Shown here: positions 9,705-18,415 of the stretch, in pieces | How positions within the stretch are numbered: the first letter of the stretch is position 1 | Layout of the letters: the number at the start of each line of letters is the position of its first letter | The notes under the pieces: model-generated | The model's input: only the letters and a program-made list of their open reading frames with translations | The model's database searches: none | Told to the model about the DNA's origin: nothing | Position numbers and translations under genes: made by a program | From: Kribbella jejuensis | Lineage (GTDB): Bacteria > Actinomycetota > Actinomycetes > Propionibacteriales > Kribbellaceae | Length of the DNA: 64,000 bases | NCBI RefSeq assembly: GCF_006715085.1 | Contig: NZ_VFMM01000004.1 | Span: 558,001 to 622,000 of the forward strand | Reading direction: 5' to 3'

Positions 9705-11027
9705 ATGAAGGTTGCCGTGTTCGGCTTGGGGTACGTGGGGTCGGTGACCGCGGCTTGTCTGGCTGCTGCCGGGCACGAGGTGTGGGGGGTGGATGTCGAC
9801 ACCGCCAAGGTGCAGCCGATCGCCGAAGGGCACAGCCCGGTGGTCGAGCCGGGGCTGGACGAGCTCGTCGCGGACGGCGCCACCTCGGGGCGGCTGCGGG
9901 CGACGACCGATCCACGGTTGGCGCTGGAGGGGGCCGATGTCTCGCTGATCTGTGTCGGTACGCCGTCGACGCCGGCGGGCAGTACCGATCTCACCTACAT
10001 CAAGCGCGCGGTGCGGGACATCGCCGAGGCGGCGCAGGTCGTCGTCCGGCCGGAGTCCGGGTTCCACAGCATCGTGGTCCGTAGTACGGTCCCGCCGGGC
10101 ACCGTGGACGAGGTCGTCGCGCAGGTGCTCGACGAGGTACCGCCGCCCGAGGGGCTCACCTTCGGTACGGCGATGTGCCCGGAGTTCCTGCGCGAGGGAT
10201 CGGGGCTGGCGGACTTCTACGAGCCGCCGTTCGTCGTCGTCGGGACGGGCAACCCGAAAGTCGGTACCGCTCTGACCGACTTGTTCGCGTTCCTCGGCAA
10301 GGAGGTCCAGCTCGTCGACGTCCGGACGGCCGAGGCGCTGAAGTACGCGTGCAACGCGTTCCACGCCACCAAGGTCTCGTTCGCGAACGAGATGGGCCGG
10401 ATCTTCCGGCACTTCGCCGTGGACTCGCGCGAGGTGATGAAGATCTTCGTCCAGGACACCAGCCTGAACATCTCGCCGTACTACCTCAAACCCGGCTTCG
10501 CGTTCGGCGGCTCGTGCCTGCCGAAGGACCTGCGCAGCGTCCTGCACCTGGCCCGGATGAACGACACCGAGCTGCCGCTGCTCTCCGGCGCGCTGGCGAC
10601 CAACGAGCGCAGTGTCCGCGACGTCGTCGACCGGGTGATCGCCGGCCCCGGCCGGGAGATCGCACTGCTCGGCCTGAGCTTCAAGCACGCCACCGACGAC
10701 CTGCGGGAGAGCCCGAACGTCGAGCTCGCCGAACGGCTGATCGGCAAGGGCTACAACCTGCGCATCTACGACGCGATCGTGAACCCGACCCGCTTGGTCG
10801 GTGCCAACCTGCGCCACGTCCAGTCCAAGCTTCCGCACCTGCAGCGCGTCCTCACCGACGACCCGAACGCGGCGCTCAAGGGCGCCGACGTGGCGATCGT
10901 CTCGGCGACCGATCGCGGCGCGATCAACGCACTGCTGGAGACGCCACCGCCGCGGACCATCGACCTGAGCGGCCGGCTCGGCGCCGACGTCGAGGCACTG
11001 GCCGGATACGAAGGAGTGGGCTGGTGA
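9705..11027 (+). CDS. UDP-glucose/GDP-mannose 6-dehydrogenase family protein
   Basis: The 440-residue protein starts at the ATG giving MKVAVFGLGYVGSVTAACLA, the NAD-binding Rossmann motif. Diagnostic blocks are HSPVVEPGLDELV, RSTVPPGTVDEVV, CPEFLREGSGLADF and the catalytic cysteine C271 in GFAFGGSCLPKDLRS. The family oxidises nucleotide hexoses to uronic acids by two NAD-dependent steps. Several blocks (VEPGL, GGSCLPKD) look closer to AlgD-type GDP-mannose dehydrogenases than to UDP-glucose enzymes, but the substrate is not certain. It opens the rightward operon and supplies a uronic acid precursor. Confidence 0.87.
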   Translation: MKVAVFGLGYVGSVTAACLAAAGHEVWGVDVDTAKVQPIAEGHSPVVEPGLDELVADGATSGRLRATTDPRLALEGADVSLICVGTPSTPAGSTDLTYIKRAVRDIAEAAQVVVRPESGFHSIVVRSTVPPGTVDEVVAQVLDEVPPPEGLTFGTAMCPEFLREGSGLADFYEPPFVVVGTGNPKVGTALTDLFAFLGKEVQLVDVRTAEALKYACNAFHATKVSFANEMGRIFRHFAVDSREVMKIFVQDTSLNISPYYLKPGFAFGGSCLPKDLRSVLHLARMNDTELPLLSGALATNERSVRDVVDRVIAGPGREIALLGLSFKHATDDLRESPNVELAERLIGKGYNLRIYDAIVNPTRLVGANLRHVQSKLPHLQRVLTDDPNAALKGADVAIVSATDRGAINALLETPPPRTIDLSGRLGADVEALAGYEGVGW

Positions 11028-12256
11028 CCGGTCCCCGGGTGTTGATCATCATCCAGAACCTCTGGGTACCGTTCGACCGCCGCGTCTGGCTCGAGTGCCA
11101 GGCGCTCGTCGCGGCCGGGTACGACGTCACCGTCGTCTGCCCGAAGGGTCCGGGCGATCCGTCGTACGACATGATCGACGGCGTCACCGTGCACAAGTAC
11201 AAGGCGTACGCGCCCGGTGGCAGCAAGGTCAGCTTCGTCTGGGAGTACGCGTACTCGTTCCTGATGACGCTGCGGCTGGTGTTCCGGGCCCGCAAGGCCG
11301 GCAAGTTCCGCGTGCTGCAGGCGTGCAACCCGCCGGACATCTTCTGGCCGATCGCGATGCTGCTGCGCCGCCTCGACGGCACGCGGTTCGTGTTCGACCA
11401 CCACGACCTGTGCCCGGAGCTGTTCCAGTCCCGCTTCGGGGGTACGGCGAGCCTGCCGTACAAGGGACTGCGCTTCCTCGAGCGGACCACGCACCGCCAG
11501 GCCGACCACGTGATCTCGACGAACGACTCGTACCGCCGGATCGCGATCACCCGCAGCGGCAAGGCGAACCACGACGTCACCGTGGTCCGCACCGGGCCGG
11601 ACCCGGACAAGTTGCTCCGCGGGGCAGCGGACGAGTCGCTGCGCCGCGGTCACCGCTACCTGGTTACGTACATCGGTGTGATGGGTCCGCAGGACGGCGT
11701 CGACATCGTCGTCCGCGCGGCGGACCACATCGTCAACACGCTCGGCCGCACCGACATCGCGTTCACGCTGATGGGTGGCGGCGACTCGTACGACGACGTG
11801 GTCGCGCTGCGGGACGAGCTGGGGCTCGGCGAGTACGTCGAGTTCACCGGCCGGGTGCCGGACGAGACCGTGCGCGCGGTGATGTCGACCGCGGATGCCG
11901 GCCTCTCCCCCGACCCGAAGAACCCGCTCAACGACGTGTCGACGATGAACAAGACCATGGAGTACATGGCGTTCGAGCTGCCGGTCGTCGCCTTCGACCT
12001 GGTGGAGACCAAGGTGTCCGCCGGTGCTGCCGCGGTGTACGTCGAGCCGAACGATGTCGCGAAGTACGGCGAGGCGATCGTCGACCTGCTCGACGACGAG
12101 GTCCGCCGGCGCCGGATGGCGAAACTCGGCCGCGAACGCGTCGAGCAGGTACTCGCCTGGAAGCACCAGCAGAAGGCGTACCTCGAGGTGTACGACCAGC
12201 TCACCGGGCACGTCAGCCACGTCGGCGTGGTCACCGGCGTCAGGACGGGGTCCTGA
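11024..12256 (+). CDS. glycosyltransferase family 4
   Basis: The GTG start overlaps the previous TGA (GTGA) and gives 410 residues. The N-terminus VLIIIQNLWVPFDRRVWLEC and the C-terminal MNKTMEYMAFELPVVAFDL are typical of GT4 enzymes of polysaccharide clusters (GT-B fold, retaining). The conserved nucleotide-sugar region SPDPKNPLNDVSTMNKTMEY lies near 305-325. There is no membrane helix; it acts on the cytoplasmic side. A much longer ORF in this frame extends through the upstream gene and is not coding there. Confidence 0.88.
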   Translation: MTGPRVLIIIQNLWVPFDRRVWLECQALVAAGYDVTVVCPKGPGDPSYDMIDGVTVHKYKAYAPGGSKVSFVWEYAYSFLMTLRLVFRARKAGKFRVLQACNPPDIFWPIAMLLRRLDGTRFVFDHHDLCPELFQSRFGGTASLPYKGLRFLERTTHRQADHVISTNDSYRRIAITRSGKANHDVTVVRTGPDPDKLLRGAADESLRRGHRYLVTYIGVMGPQDGVDIVVRAADHIVNTLGRTDIAFTLMGGGDSYDDVVALRDELGLGEYVEFTGRVPDETVRAVMSTADAGLSPDPKNPLNDVSTMNKTMEYMAFELPVVAFDLVETKVSAGAAAVYVEPNDVAKYGEAIVDLLDDEVRRRRMAKLGRERVEQVLAWKHQQKAYLEVYDQLTGHVSHVGVVTGVRTGS

Positions 12257-12257
12257 C

Positions 12258-14174
12258 GTGTGCGGCATCGCGGGCTGCTACCAGCAGCGCGACGGGTTCG
12301 CGCTGACCGAGCTGATGAGCAACCGGATCGCGCATCGCGGTCCGGACGCGCACCGGGTGTACGCGTTCGACGAGGGTGATGTCCGGGCGTTCCTGGCGCA
12401 TCGCAGACTGTCGATCATCGACCTGTCGTCGGCCGCCGACCAGCCGTTCAGCAAGCAGGGCCTGACGATCTGCTACAACGGCGAGCTCTACAACTACAAG
12501 GAGCTCCGGGCCGAGCTGTCGAAGTACGGCGTGCACTTCCGCACCGCGGGCGACACCGAGGTCGTGCTCGAGGCCTGGCGGCGGTGGGGTCCGGACGCGC
12601 TGAAGCGGTTCCGCGGCATGTTCGCGTTCGCGATGCTGGACGAGGAGAGCGGCAGCCTGTACCTGGCCCGCGACCCGTTCGGCATCAAGCCGCTGTACTT
12701 CCTGCGCCGGCAGGACGGCGTACTGTTCGCGTCCGAGCTGAAGGCACTGGTCTCCGCGGTCGGCTCCGAGCTGCGTACCGAGCCCGGCGCGCTGATCGCG
12801 TCGATGCTCTACTACTGGTTGCCCGAGCAGCGCTGCGCGATCGACGGCGTCGAGAAGCTGCCGGCGGGTTCGTGGGCGGAGTTCCGGCCGGACGGCGGCA
12901 CCCGGCACGAGACGTACTGGCGGGTGACCGACGTGGCGACCGAGGCCGCGGCCGGTCCGCCGGCCGAGCTGCGGACGATCATCGAGGAGTCCGTCGCCGC
13001 GCACATGGTCGCCGATGTCCCGGTCTCCACGTTCCTCAGCGGCGGTCTCGACTCCAGTCTGGTGACCGTGCTGGCGAAGCAGCTGGATCCGGCTGTCGAC
13101 TCCTACACGATCACGTTCCGCGCGCAGGACCAGAAGCTCGAGGCGATGCCGGACGACGCGATCTACGCGCGCAAGCTCGCGCAGCAGTTCGGTATCGACC
13201 TGCACGAGATCGAGATCGCGCCGGACGTCGTCGAGCTGCTGCCGCGGATCGTCGACATCCTGGACGAGCCGATCGGCGACCCGGCCGCGATCAACACGTT
13301 GCTGATGTGCGACACCGCGCGCGACGCCGGTGTGAAGGTGCTGCTGTCCGGGATGGGCGCCGACGAGCTGTTCGGCGGTTACCGCAAGCACCTCGCGTGC
13401 GTGATGGGCGCGCAGTACCAGCGACTGCCCGGCGTACTGCGCAACGGGCTGATCGGGCCCGCCGTCCGACGGCTGCCGGTGACCGTGAACGGGCGCGGCC
13501 TGCGGTACGCGCGCTGGGCGAAGCGGTTCGAGACGTTCGCGAACCTGGGTGAGGAAGAGGCGTTCCGGCGCAGCTACACGATGTACGACGCAGACCAGCT
13601 TGCGGGACTGCTCAGCCCGGACCTGGACCCGTACGTCGGCAAGCTGCTCGCCGAGCACAGCGACATCTACCACGACAACGCGCTCGACGATCACGTGAAC
13701 CGGATGTGCCTGGCGGACTCGCGGATGTTCCTGCCGGGACTGAACCTCACCTACACCGACCGCGCGAGCATGGCCGCGTCGACCGAGGTACGGACACCGT
13801 TCGTCGACCCGGTCGTGGCCCGGGCCGCGTTCTCGATCCCCGGCAGCGCCAAGATCCACCGCCGGGTCAGCAAGCTCGCGCTGAAGAAGGCGGCCGAGGC
13901 GTGGTTGCCGAAGGAGATCATCTACCGGCCGAAGGCGTCGTTCAGCGCGCCGCTGCGGGCGTGGGTCCGCAACGACCTCCGGGAACTGGTCGACGACGTA
14001 CTGCTGCGCGGTGAGCTGGTCGGGAGCGGGTTCCTGCGGCAGAGCGCCGTCCAGAAGCTCGTCGACGACGAGCGCGCCGGGCGCGAGGACTACTCCAAGC
14101 AGATCTGGCAGTTGCTGACGCTGGAGACCTGGACCCGCCACATGCGGGACCTCGGCGTGACGATTACTTCTTAA
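12258..14174 (+). CDS. asnB: asparagine synthase (glutamine-hydrolysing)-type amidotransferase
   Basis: Starting at GTG 12258, one base after the previous stop, the 638-residue protein has the catalytic Cys at position 2 (VCGIAGCYQQ). The class II glutaminase domain follows with HRGPDA and NGELYN. The synthase domain contains the PPi-loop STFLSGGLDSSLV near residue 260, GMGADELFGGYRK, and the C-terminal KASFSAPLRAWV. Family members transfer glutamine ammonia to an acyl-adenylate. Embedded between a GT4 and a sugar oxidoreductase, it may amidate a uronic acid made by the dehydrogenase at 9705, rather than make free asparagine. That role is inferred. Confidence 0.88.
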   Translation: MCGIAGCYQQRDGFALTELMSNRIAHRGPDAHRVYAFDEGDVRAFLAHRRLSIIDLSSAADQPFSKQGLTICYNGELYNYKELRAELSKYGVHFRTAGDTEVVLEAWRRWGPDALKRFRGMFAFAMLDEESGSLYLARDPFGIKPLYFLRRQDGVLFASELKALVSAVGSELRTEPGALIASMLYYWLPEQRCAIDGVEKLPAGSWAEFRPDGGTRHETYWRVTDVATEAAAGPPAELRTIIEESVAAHMVADVPVSTFLSGGLDSSLVTVLAKQLDPAVDSYTITFRAQDQKLEAMPDDAIYARKLAQQFGIDLHEIEIAPDVVELLPRIVDILDEPIGDPAAINTLLMCDTARDAGVKVLLSGMGADELFGGYRKHLACVMGAQYQRLPGVLRNGLIGPAVRRLPVTVNGRGLRYARWAKRFETFANLGEEEAFRRSYTMYDADQLAGLLSPDLDPYVGKLLAEHSDIYHDNALDDHVNRMCLADSRMFLPGLNLTYTDRASMAASTEVRTPFVDPVVARAAFSIPGSAKIHRRVSKLALKKAAEAWLPKEIIYRPKASFSAPLRAWVRNDLRELVDDVLLRGELVGSGFLRQSAVQKLVDDERAGREDYSKQIWQLLTLETWTRHMRDLGVTITS

Positions 14175-14182
14175 GGACGGCT

Positions 14183-16444
14183 ATGAAGCAGGTTGCCCAG
14201 AACTACAAGTCCGGCGAGCTGGCGGTGCTCGACGTACCCCCGCCGGGTTGTGCGCCGGGTGGGGTGCTGGTGCGTTCGCTGTACTCGCTGATCTCCACCG
14301 GGACCGAGCTGATGAAGGTCGGCGAGGCCAAGCTGTCGCTGGTCGGCAAGGCGAAGGCGCGCCCGGACCAGGTCCGCAAGGTGCTCGACACCGTTGCGCA
14401 GCAGGGTGTGATGAGCACGTACAAGAAGGTGATGAACAAGCTCGACTCGTACACCCCGCTCGGGTACTCGCTGTGTGGTGTGGTGGTCGAGGTCGGCGCC
14501 GGCGCCGAGGAGTTCAGTGTCGGGCAGCTCGTGGCCGCCGCGGGGAACGAGTACGCGTTGCACGCGGAGTACAACTGGGTGCCGTTGAACCTGTGCGTAC
14601 CGGTGCCGGACGGAGTGCCGGCCGAGCAGGCCGCGTTCTCCACCGTTGGTGCGATCGCGATGCAGGGTGTGCGGCAGGCCGAGGTCCAGCTGGGTGACAC
14701 CGCGGTCGTGATCGGGCTCGGGCTGGTCGGGCAGCTCGTCGTCCGGCTGCTGGTCGCGGCGGGCGTCCGGGTGTGGGGGATCGACACCGTCGCCGACCGC
14801 TGCCGGATGGCGGAGAAGGCCGGCGCGCTCGCCTGCTCCTCCCCCGACGACATCGACGCCCTCGAGCGGTCGTTGCTGCAGGCATCGAACGGACTGGGCG
14901 CGGACCACATCCTGCTGGCCGCCGGTGGGCATTCCAACGGACCGGTGGAGACCGCGGCCCGGCTGGCCCGCGACCGGGCCCGGGTCGTCGACATCGGCAA
15001 GACGAAGCTCGACCTGCCGTGGAACGCGTACTACGACAAGGAACTGGACGTCCGGTTCTCCCGGTCGTACGGTCCGGGGCGGTACGACGACCGGTACGAA
15101 CTGCAGGGCATCGACTACCCGGCCGGCTACGTCCGCTGGACCGAACGCCGCAACCTCGCCTGCTTCGTCGACCTGATCGCCCGCGAACAGATCGACGTAG
15201 GCTCCCTCATCGCCAACACCTTCCCCATCGCCGACGCCACCGACGTCTACCAAAAGCTCAGCACCGGCACCTACCCAGGCGTCGGCTTCCTCTTCGAGTA
15301 CCCAAAAGAAGAAGAAGGCGCCGCGCTCCGCGCGGCGGACGTCGGAGTGGAGAGCGCGGCGGGAGCGGTCGGAGCAGACGAGCGGCCGGGGGCCGCCGCG
15401 GGCCCCGAGGCCACTCCGGACCTGCGAGACAGCGCGGGTCTTACAAACAGCCGCCGGCGGGAGCCGGCCGGTCGGCCGGCTCCCGCCGGCGTCGTGCGGG
15501 TGGGGTTTGTGGGAGCGGGGAACTACGCGTCCAGCATGCTTCTGCCGCAGCTGCAGAAGGATGAGCGCGCGGTGCTGGGGCGGGTTGCTACCAACAAGAG
15601 TTTGTCGGCAGCTAATGCTCAGCGGCGGTTCGGGTTCGAGGCGGTGTCGACCAACGCGGACGAGGTGCTCGCAGACGAGAGTCTGGATGCGGTGTTCGTG
15701 GTGACTCGGCACAGTTCGCATGCGGAGCTGGCCTGCCGTGCGCTGGAGACCGGGAAGGCTGTCTTCGTCGAGAAACCGCTGGCTCTGACCGACGACGAGC
15801 TGGACCGGATCGTCGCCACGGTGGATGCCACCGGCAACGACCGGCTGATGGTCGGGTTCAACCGCCGGTTCGCGCCGCTGCTGACCGACCTGAAGCACCG
15901 CTTCGGCACCCCGGGCGGCAACAGCTCGGTGAGGTACCTGGTGAACGCCGGCAAGCTCGACTCCACCAGCTGGTACCTCGACGCCGGCAAGGAAGGCAGC
16001 CGGTTCGCCGGTGAGGGCGGTCACTTCATCGACACGCTCACCTGGTGGCTGAACAGCCTCCCGACCGAGGTGTACGCCGTACCCGGCCCGGACACCGGCG
16101 ACGTCCTCGTCACGCTCCGGTTCGCCAACGGCTCCGTCGGCACGATCGCGTACGTCGGCGGCGGCAACGCGCGGTTCCCGAAGGAGACTATCGACATCAC
16201 CGGCGGCGGCCGCAACGCCCGGTTCGACAACTTCCAGGCAGCGTCGGTCTGGACCGGGCGCAAGCCTGCTACCCGCAAGTCCCGCAGTACCGACAAGGGC
16301 CAGCGCACCGAACTCGAGCGCTTCGTCGCCGCCGTGAAGTCCGGCGGCCCGATGCCGATCCCGTTCGAGCAACTGGTCGCCACCACCCGCGCCACCATCG
16401 CAGTGGACCGCAGCCTGGCCTCCGGCAAACCGGAAGTCGTGTGA
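14183..16444 (+). CDS. bi-domain oxidoreductase: zinc-type alcohol dehydrogenase fused to Gfo/Idh/MocA
   Basis: This 753-residue fusion starts at an ATG preceded by AAGGA. Residues 1-373 are an MDR alcohol-dehydrogenase-like domain (TPLGYSLCGVVVEVGAG, VVIGLGLVGQLVVRLL). Residues 437-753 form a Gfo/Idh/MocA domain (VRVGFVGAGNYASSMLLP, VFVEKPLALTDDEL with the EKP motif). The linker at about 375-436 is Ala/Gly/Arg-rich and contains a perfect palindrome in its DNA. Such fusions sit beside heparinase-like genes in many EPS loci, as here; substrate and direction are unknown. Confidence 0.88.
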   Translation: MKQVAQNYKSGELAVLDVPPPGCAPGGVLVRSLYSLISTGTELMKVGEAKLSLVGKAKARPDQVRKVLDTVAQQGVMSTYKKVMNKLDSYTPLGYSLCGVVVEVGAGAEEFSVGQLVAAAGNEYALHAEYNWVPLNLCVPVPDGVPAEQAAFSTVGAIAMQGVRQAEVQLGDTAVVIGLGLVGQLVVRLLVAAGVRVWGIDTVADRCRMAEKAGALACSSPDDIDALERSLLQASNGLGADHILLAAGGHSNGPVETAARLARDRARVVDIGKTKLDLPWNAYYDKELDVRFSRSYGPGRYDDRYELQGIDYPAGYVRWTERRNLACFVDLIAREQIDVGSLIANTFPIADATDVYQKLSTGTYPGVGFLFEYPKEEEGAALRAADVGVESAAGAVGADERPGAAAGPEATPDLRDSAGLTNSRRREPAGRPAPAGVVRVGFVGAGNYASSMLLPQLQKDERAVLGRVATNKSLSAANAQRRFGFEAVSTNADEVLADESLDAVFVVTRHSSHAELACRALETGKAVFVEKPLALTDDELDRIVATVDATGNDRLMVGFNRRFAPLLTDLKHRFGTPGGNSSVRYLVNAGKLDSTSWYLDAGKEGSRFAGEGGHFIDTLTWWLNSLPTEVYAVPGPDTGDVLVTLRFANGSVGTIAYVGGGNARFPKETIDITGGGRNARFDNFQAASVWTGRKPATRKSRSTDKGQRTELERFVAAVKSGGPMPIPFEQLVATTRATIAVDRSLASGKPEVV
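15453..15490. repeat. 38-bp perfect palindrome inside the fusion-protein linker
   Basis: Two 18-nt arms (15453-15470 and 15473-15490) are exact reverse complements separated by only GT, all G/C-rich. It is read as coding sequence (NSRRREPAGRPAPAGV) in the linker between the two enzyme domains. No T-run follows, so it is not a classical terminator. It may be a fold-back insertion or a relic of an intergenic hairpin captured when two genes fused. Confidence 0.8.
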
Positions 16445-18354
16445 CCCGCCAGCCCTTGGGCTGGTACGTCCGCCGCCTGCGCCGGATGTCCCCCACCGAA
16501 CTCATCCAGCGCACCAGCGATGCCGGACGGCGTACTGCCTGGGCCTACCAGCAGGTCAGGCCCGGGCAGGACGCACAGCCGACCCTCCCACTCCGCGGCG
16601 AGCGAACCTTCCGTACGACGCTCGCCCCGCAGACCGCCTGTGCCGTACCGGAGGAAGCCCGCAAGGCAGTCATCGAGCAAGCCGACGCGATCCTGGCCGG
16701 CAACCTCGAAGTACTGGGCGTCGACCGGACCGACCTGCGTGCACCGGACTGGTTCCGCGACCCGGTCACCGGCCGCCGCTCGGACCCGGCGCAGTACGTG
16801 TTCAAGCTGAACCACCGCAACGAACAGGCGGTCGGGAACATCAAGCAGGTGTGGGAGCTGTCCCGGCACCACCACCTCACCCAGCTGTCCGCCGCGTGGT
16901 ACCTGACCCACGACGACCGGTACGCCGAACGCGTGGCCGAGCACCTCAACGACTGGTGGCGTTCCAACCCGTTCCTTTCCGGTGTGCACTGGGCGAGCGG
17001 TATCGAGGTCGGCCTGCGGCTGATCAGCTGGACCTGGATCCGCCGGCTGCTCAACGACTGGCCCGAGATCACCAGCCTCTTCGAGCACAACGAACTCGCG
17101 CTGCAGCAGCTGTACTGGCACCAGCGTTACCTGGCCGCGTTCCAGAGCCACGGCTCCTCTGCGAACAACCATGTGATCGCGGAAGCGGCCGGACAGCTCG
17201 TCGGCGCGTGCGCATTTCCCTGGTTCAGCAAGAGCGACCGCTGGCGCGCGAACGCCGCAGCCCTACTGGAGAAGGAGCTGGCCGCCAACACGTTCCCATC
17301 CGGCGTCAACCGTGAGCTCGCGACGGACTACCACCGCTTCGTCTCGGAGCTCGGCCTGTACGCCGCACTCGAAGCAGACAACGCCGGCCACCCACTGAGT
17401 CAGGACACGTGGTCGCTACTGACCCGCACCGTCGACGTGGCCGCAGCGATCGTCGACAGCCGGCTACGTCCACCACGCCAGGGTGACGACGACGAGGGCA
17501 TGGTCCTGGTACTGGATCCACCGGACGCGAGCAGCTGGTCGGCGTACCTCTCTCTCGGCGCTGCTGTTGTAGGCAAAGCACCGTGGTGGCCAGACAGTCC
17601 ACCGACGGCGACCTCGGTCATCGTCGGCTCGCTGGTGAACGGTCAGCAAGGGGACCGTCCTGCTGAACGGCCAGGTCACTTCAGCGACGCCGGTCTGACC
17701 ATTCTTCGGGACAAGACCGTCTGGTGCCGTGCAGACGCCGGTCCGCACGGCTTCCTCTCCATTGCAGCGCACGCACACTCCGATGCGCTCTCCCTCGAGG
17801 TACGCGCCGACGGTGTGGACATCCTGGCGGACCCCGGCACGTACTGCTACCACGGTGAAGAGGAGTGGCGGAACTACTTCCGCTCCACGATCGCCCACAA
17901 CACAGTCGAAGTAGCTCGCACCGAACAGTCAACCTGGGGCGGTGCGTTCCTCTGGCTGCGCGGCGCGACCGGCAAGGTACTGCGGCACTCCCCCAGCACC
18001 TGGGAAGCCGAACACGACGGCTATGCCCCCGTGACCCATAGACGTACGGCGGAACTCGAGAACGGCGTGCTCCGCGTGGAGGATCACCTGGACGCGACCG
18101 CCGACGTAAGAATCGCCTGGCACCTGGGCCCGGAAGTAGAGATCGACCTGGCGACCGGCCGTCTGCACTGGCCGACCGGCTCGGCATCCGTCGAGCTGCC
18201 CACCAACCTCAAGTGGACGACGTACCACGGCAGCGACGATCCGTTGCTGGGCTGGTACTCACCGCGATTCGGCCACAAAGTCCCGACTACGACGCTCGTC
18301 GGCGACGGAACGATAACTGCTGACACACCGGCTACCAGCATCTTCCGCTTCTAA
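16441..18354 (+). CDS. heparinase II/III family protein
   Basis: The GTG start overlaps the previous stop (GTGA), giving 637 residues. The N-terminal half is an alpha/alpha-toroid type domain (RRLRRMSPTELIQRTSD; WRSNPFLSGVHWASGIEVGLR; SSANNHVIAEAAG). The C-terminal half is the beta-sandwich heparinase domain with FLSIAAHAHSDALSLEVRADG and DPGTYCYHGEEEWRNYFRST. Members cleave uronic-acid polysaccharides by beta-elimination, though in EPS loci they often lack a signal peptide, as here, and may process or edit the polymer. An upstream in-frame extension overlaps the oxidoreductase gene and is not used. Confidence 0.87.
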   Translation: MTRQPLGWYVRRLRRMSPTELIQRTSDAGRRTAWAYQQVRPGQDAQPTLPLRGERTFRTTLAPQTACAVPEEARKAVIEQADAILAGNLEVLGVDRTDLRAPDWFRDPVTGRRSDPAQYVFKLNHRNEQAVGNIKQVWELSRHHHLTQLSAAWYLTHDDRYAERVAEHLNDWWRSNPFLSGVHWASGIEVGLRLISWTWIRRLLNDWPEITSLFEHNELALQQLYWHQRYLAAFQSHGSSANNHVIAEAAGQLVGACAFPWFSKSDRWRANAAALLEKELAANTFPSGVNRELATDYHRFVSELGLYAALEADNAGHPLSQDTWSLLTRTVDVAAAIVDSRLRPPRQGDDDEGMVLVLDPPDASSWSAYLSLGAAVVGKAPWWPDSPPTATSVIVGSLVNGQQGDRPAERPGHFSDAGLTILRDKTVWCRADAGPHGFLSIAAHAHSDALSLEVRADGVDILADPGTYCYHGEEEWRNYFRSTIAHNTVEVARTEQSTWGGAFLWLRGATGKVLRHSPSTWEAEHDGYAPVTHRRTAELENGVLRVEDHLDATADVRIAWHLGPEVEIDLATGRLHWPTGSASVELPTNLKWTTYHGSDDPLLGWYSPRFGHKVPTTTLVGDGTITADTPATSIFRF

Positions 18355-18415
18355 CGGGTGTATCAGCACCAGGGTCCGACCCTCTATTAGTGCAGACGGA
18401 TCCTGGAGGGGGCCT
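18355..18415 (+). promoter_or_regulatory. possible promoter of the wzz-like operon with TGTATCAG site
   Basis: The gap holds TGTATCAG at 18359-18366 (also present twice at 9586-9633), a short AGGGT-ccg-ACCCT hairpin, a -10-like TATTAG at 18385-18390, and a strong ribosome site (GGAGGGGG, 18405-18412) before the GTG at 18416. No consensus -35 is seen; the TGTATCAG lies about where one would be. Confidence 0.45.

Noticed and set aside
10175..11023. N-terminal extension of the GT4 frame through the dehydrogenase gene
   Set aside because: The GT4 homology begins at the GTG overlapping the previous stop; the upstream part lacks any family feature.
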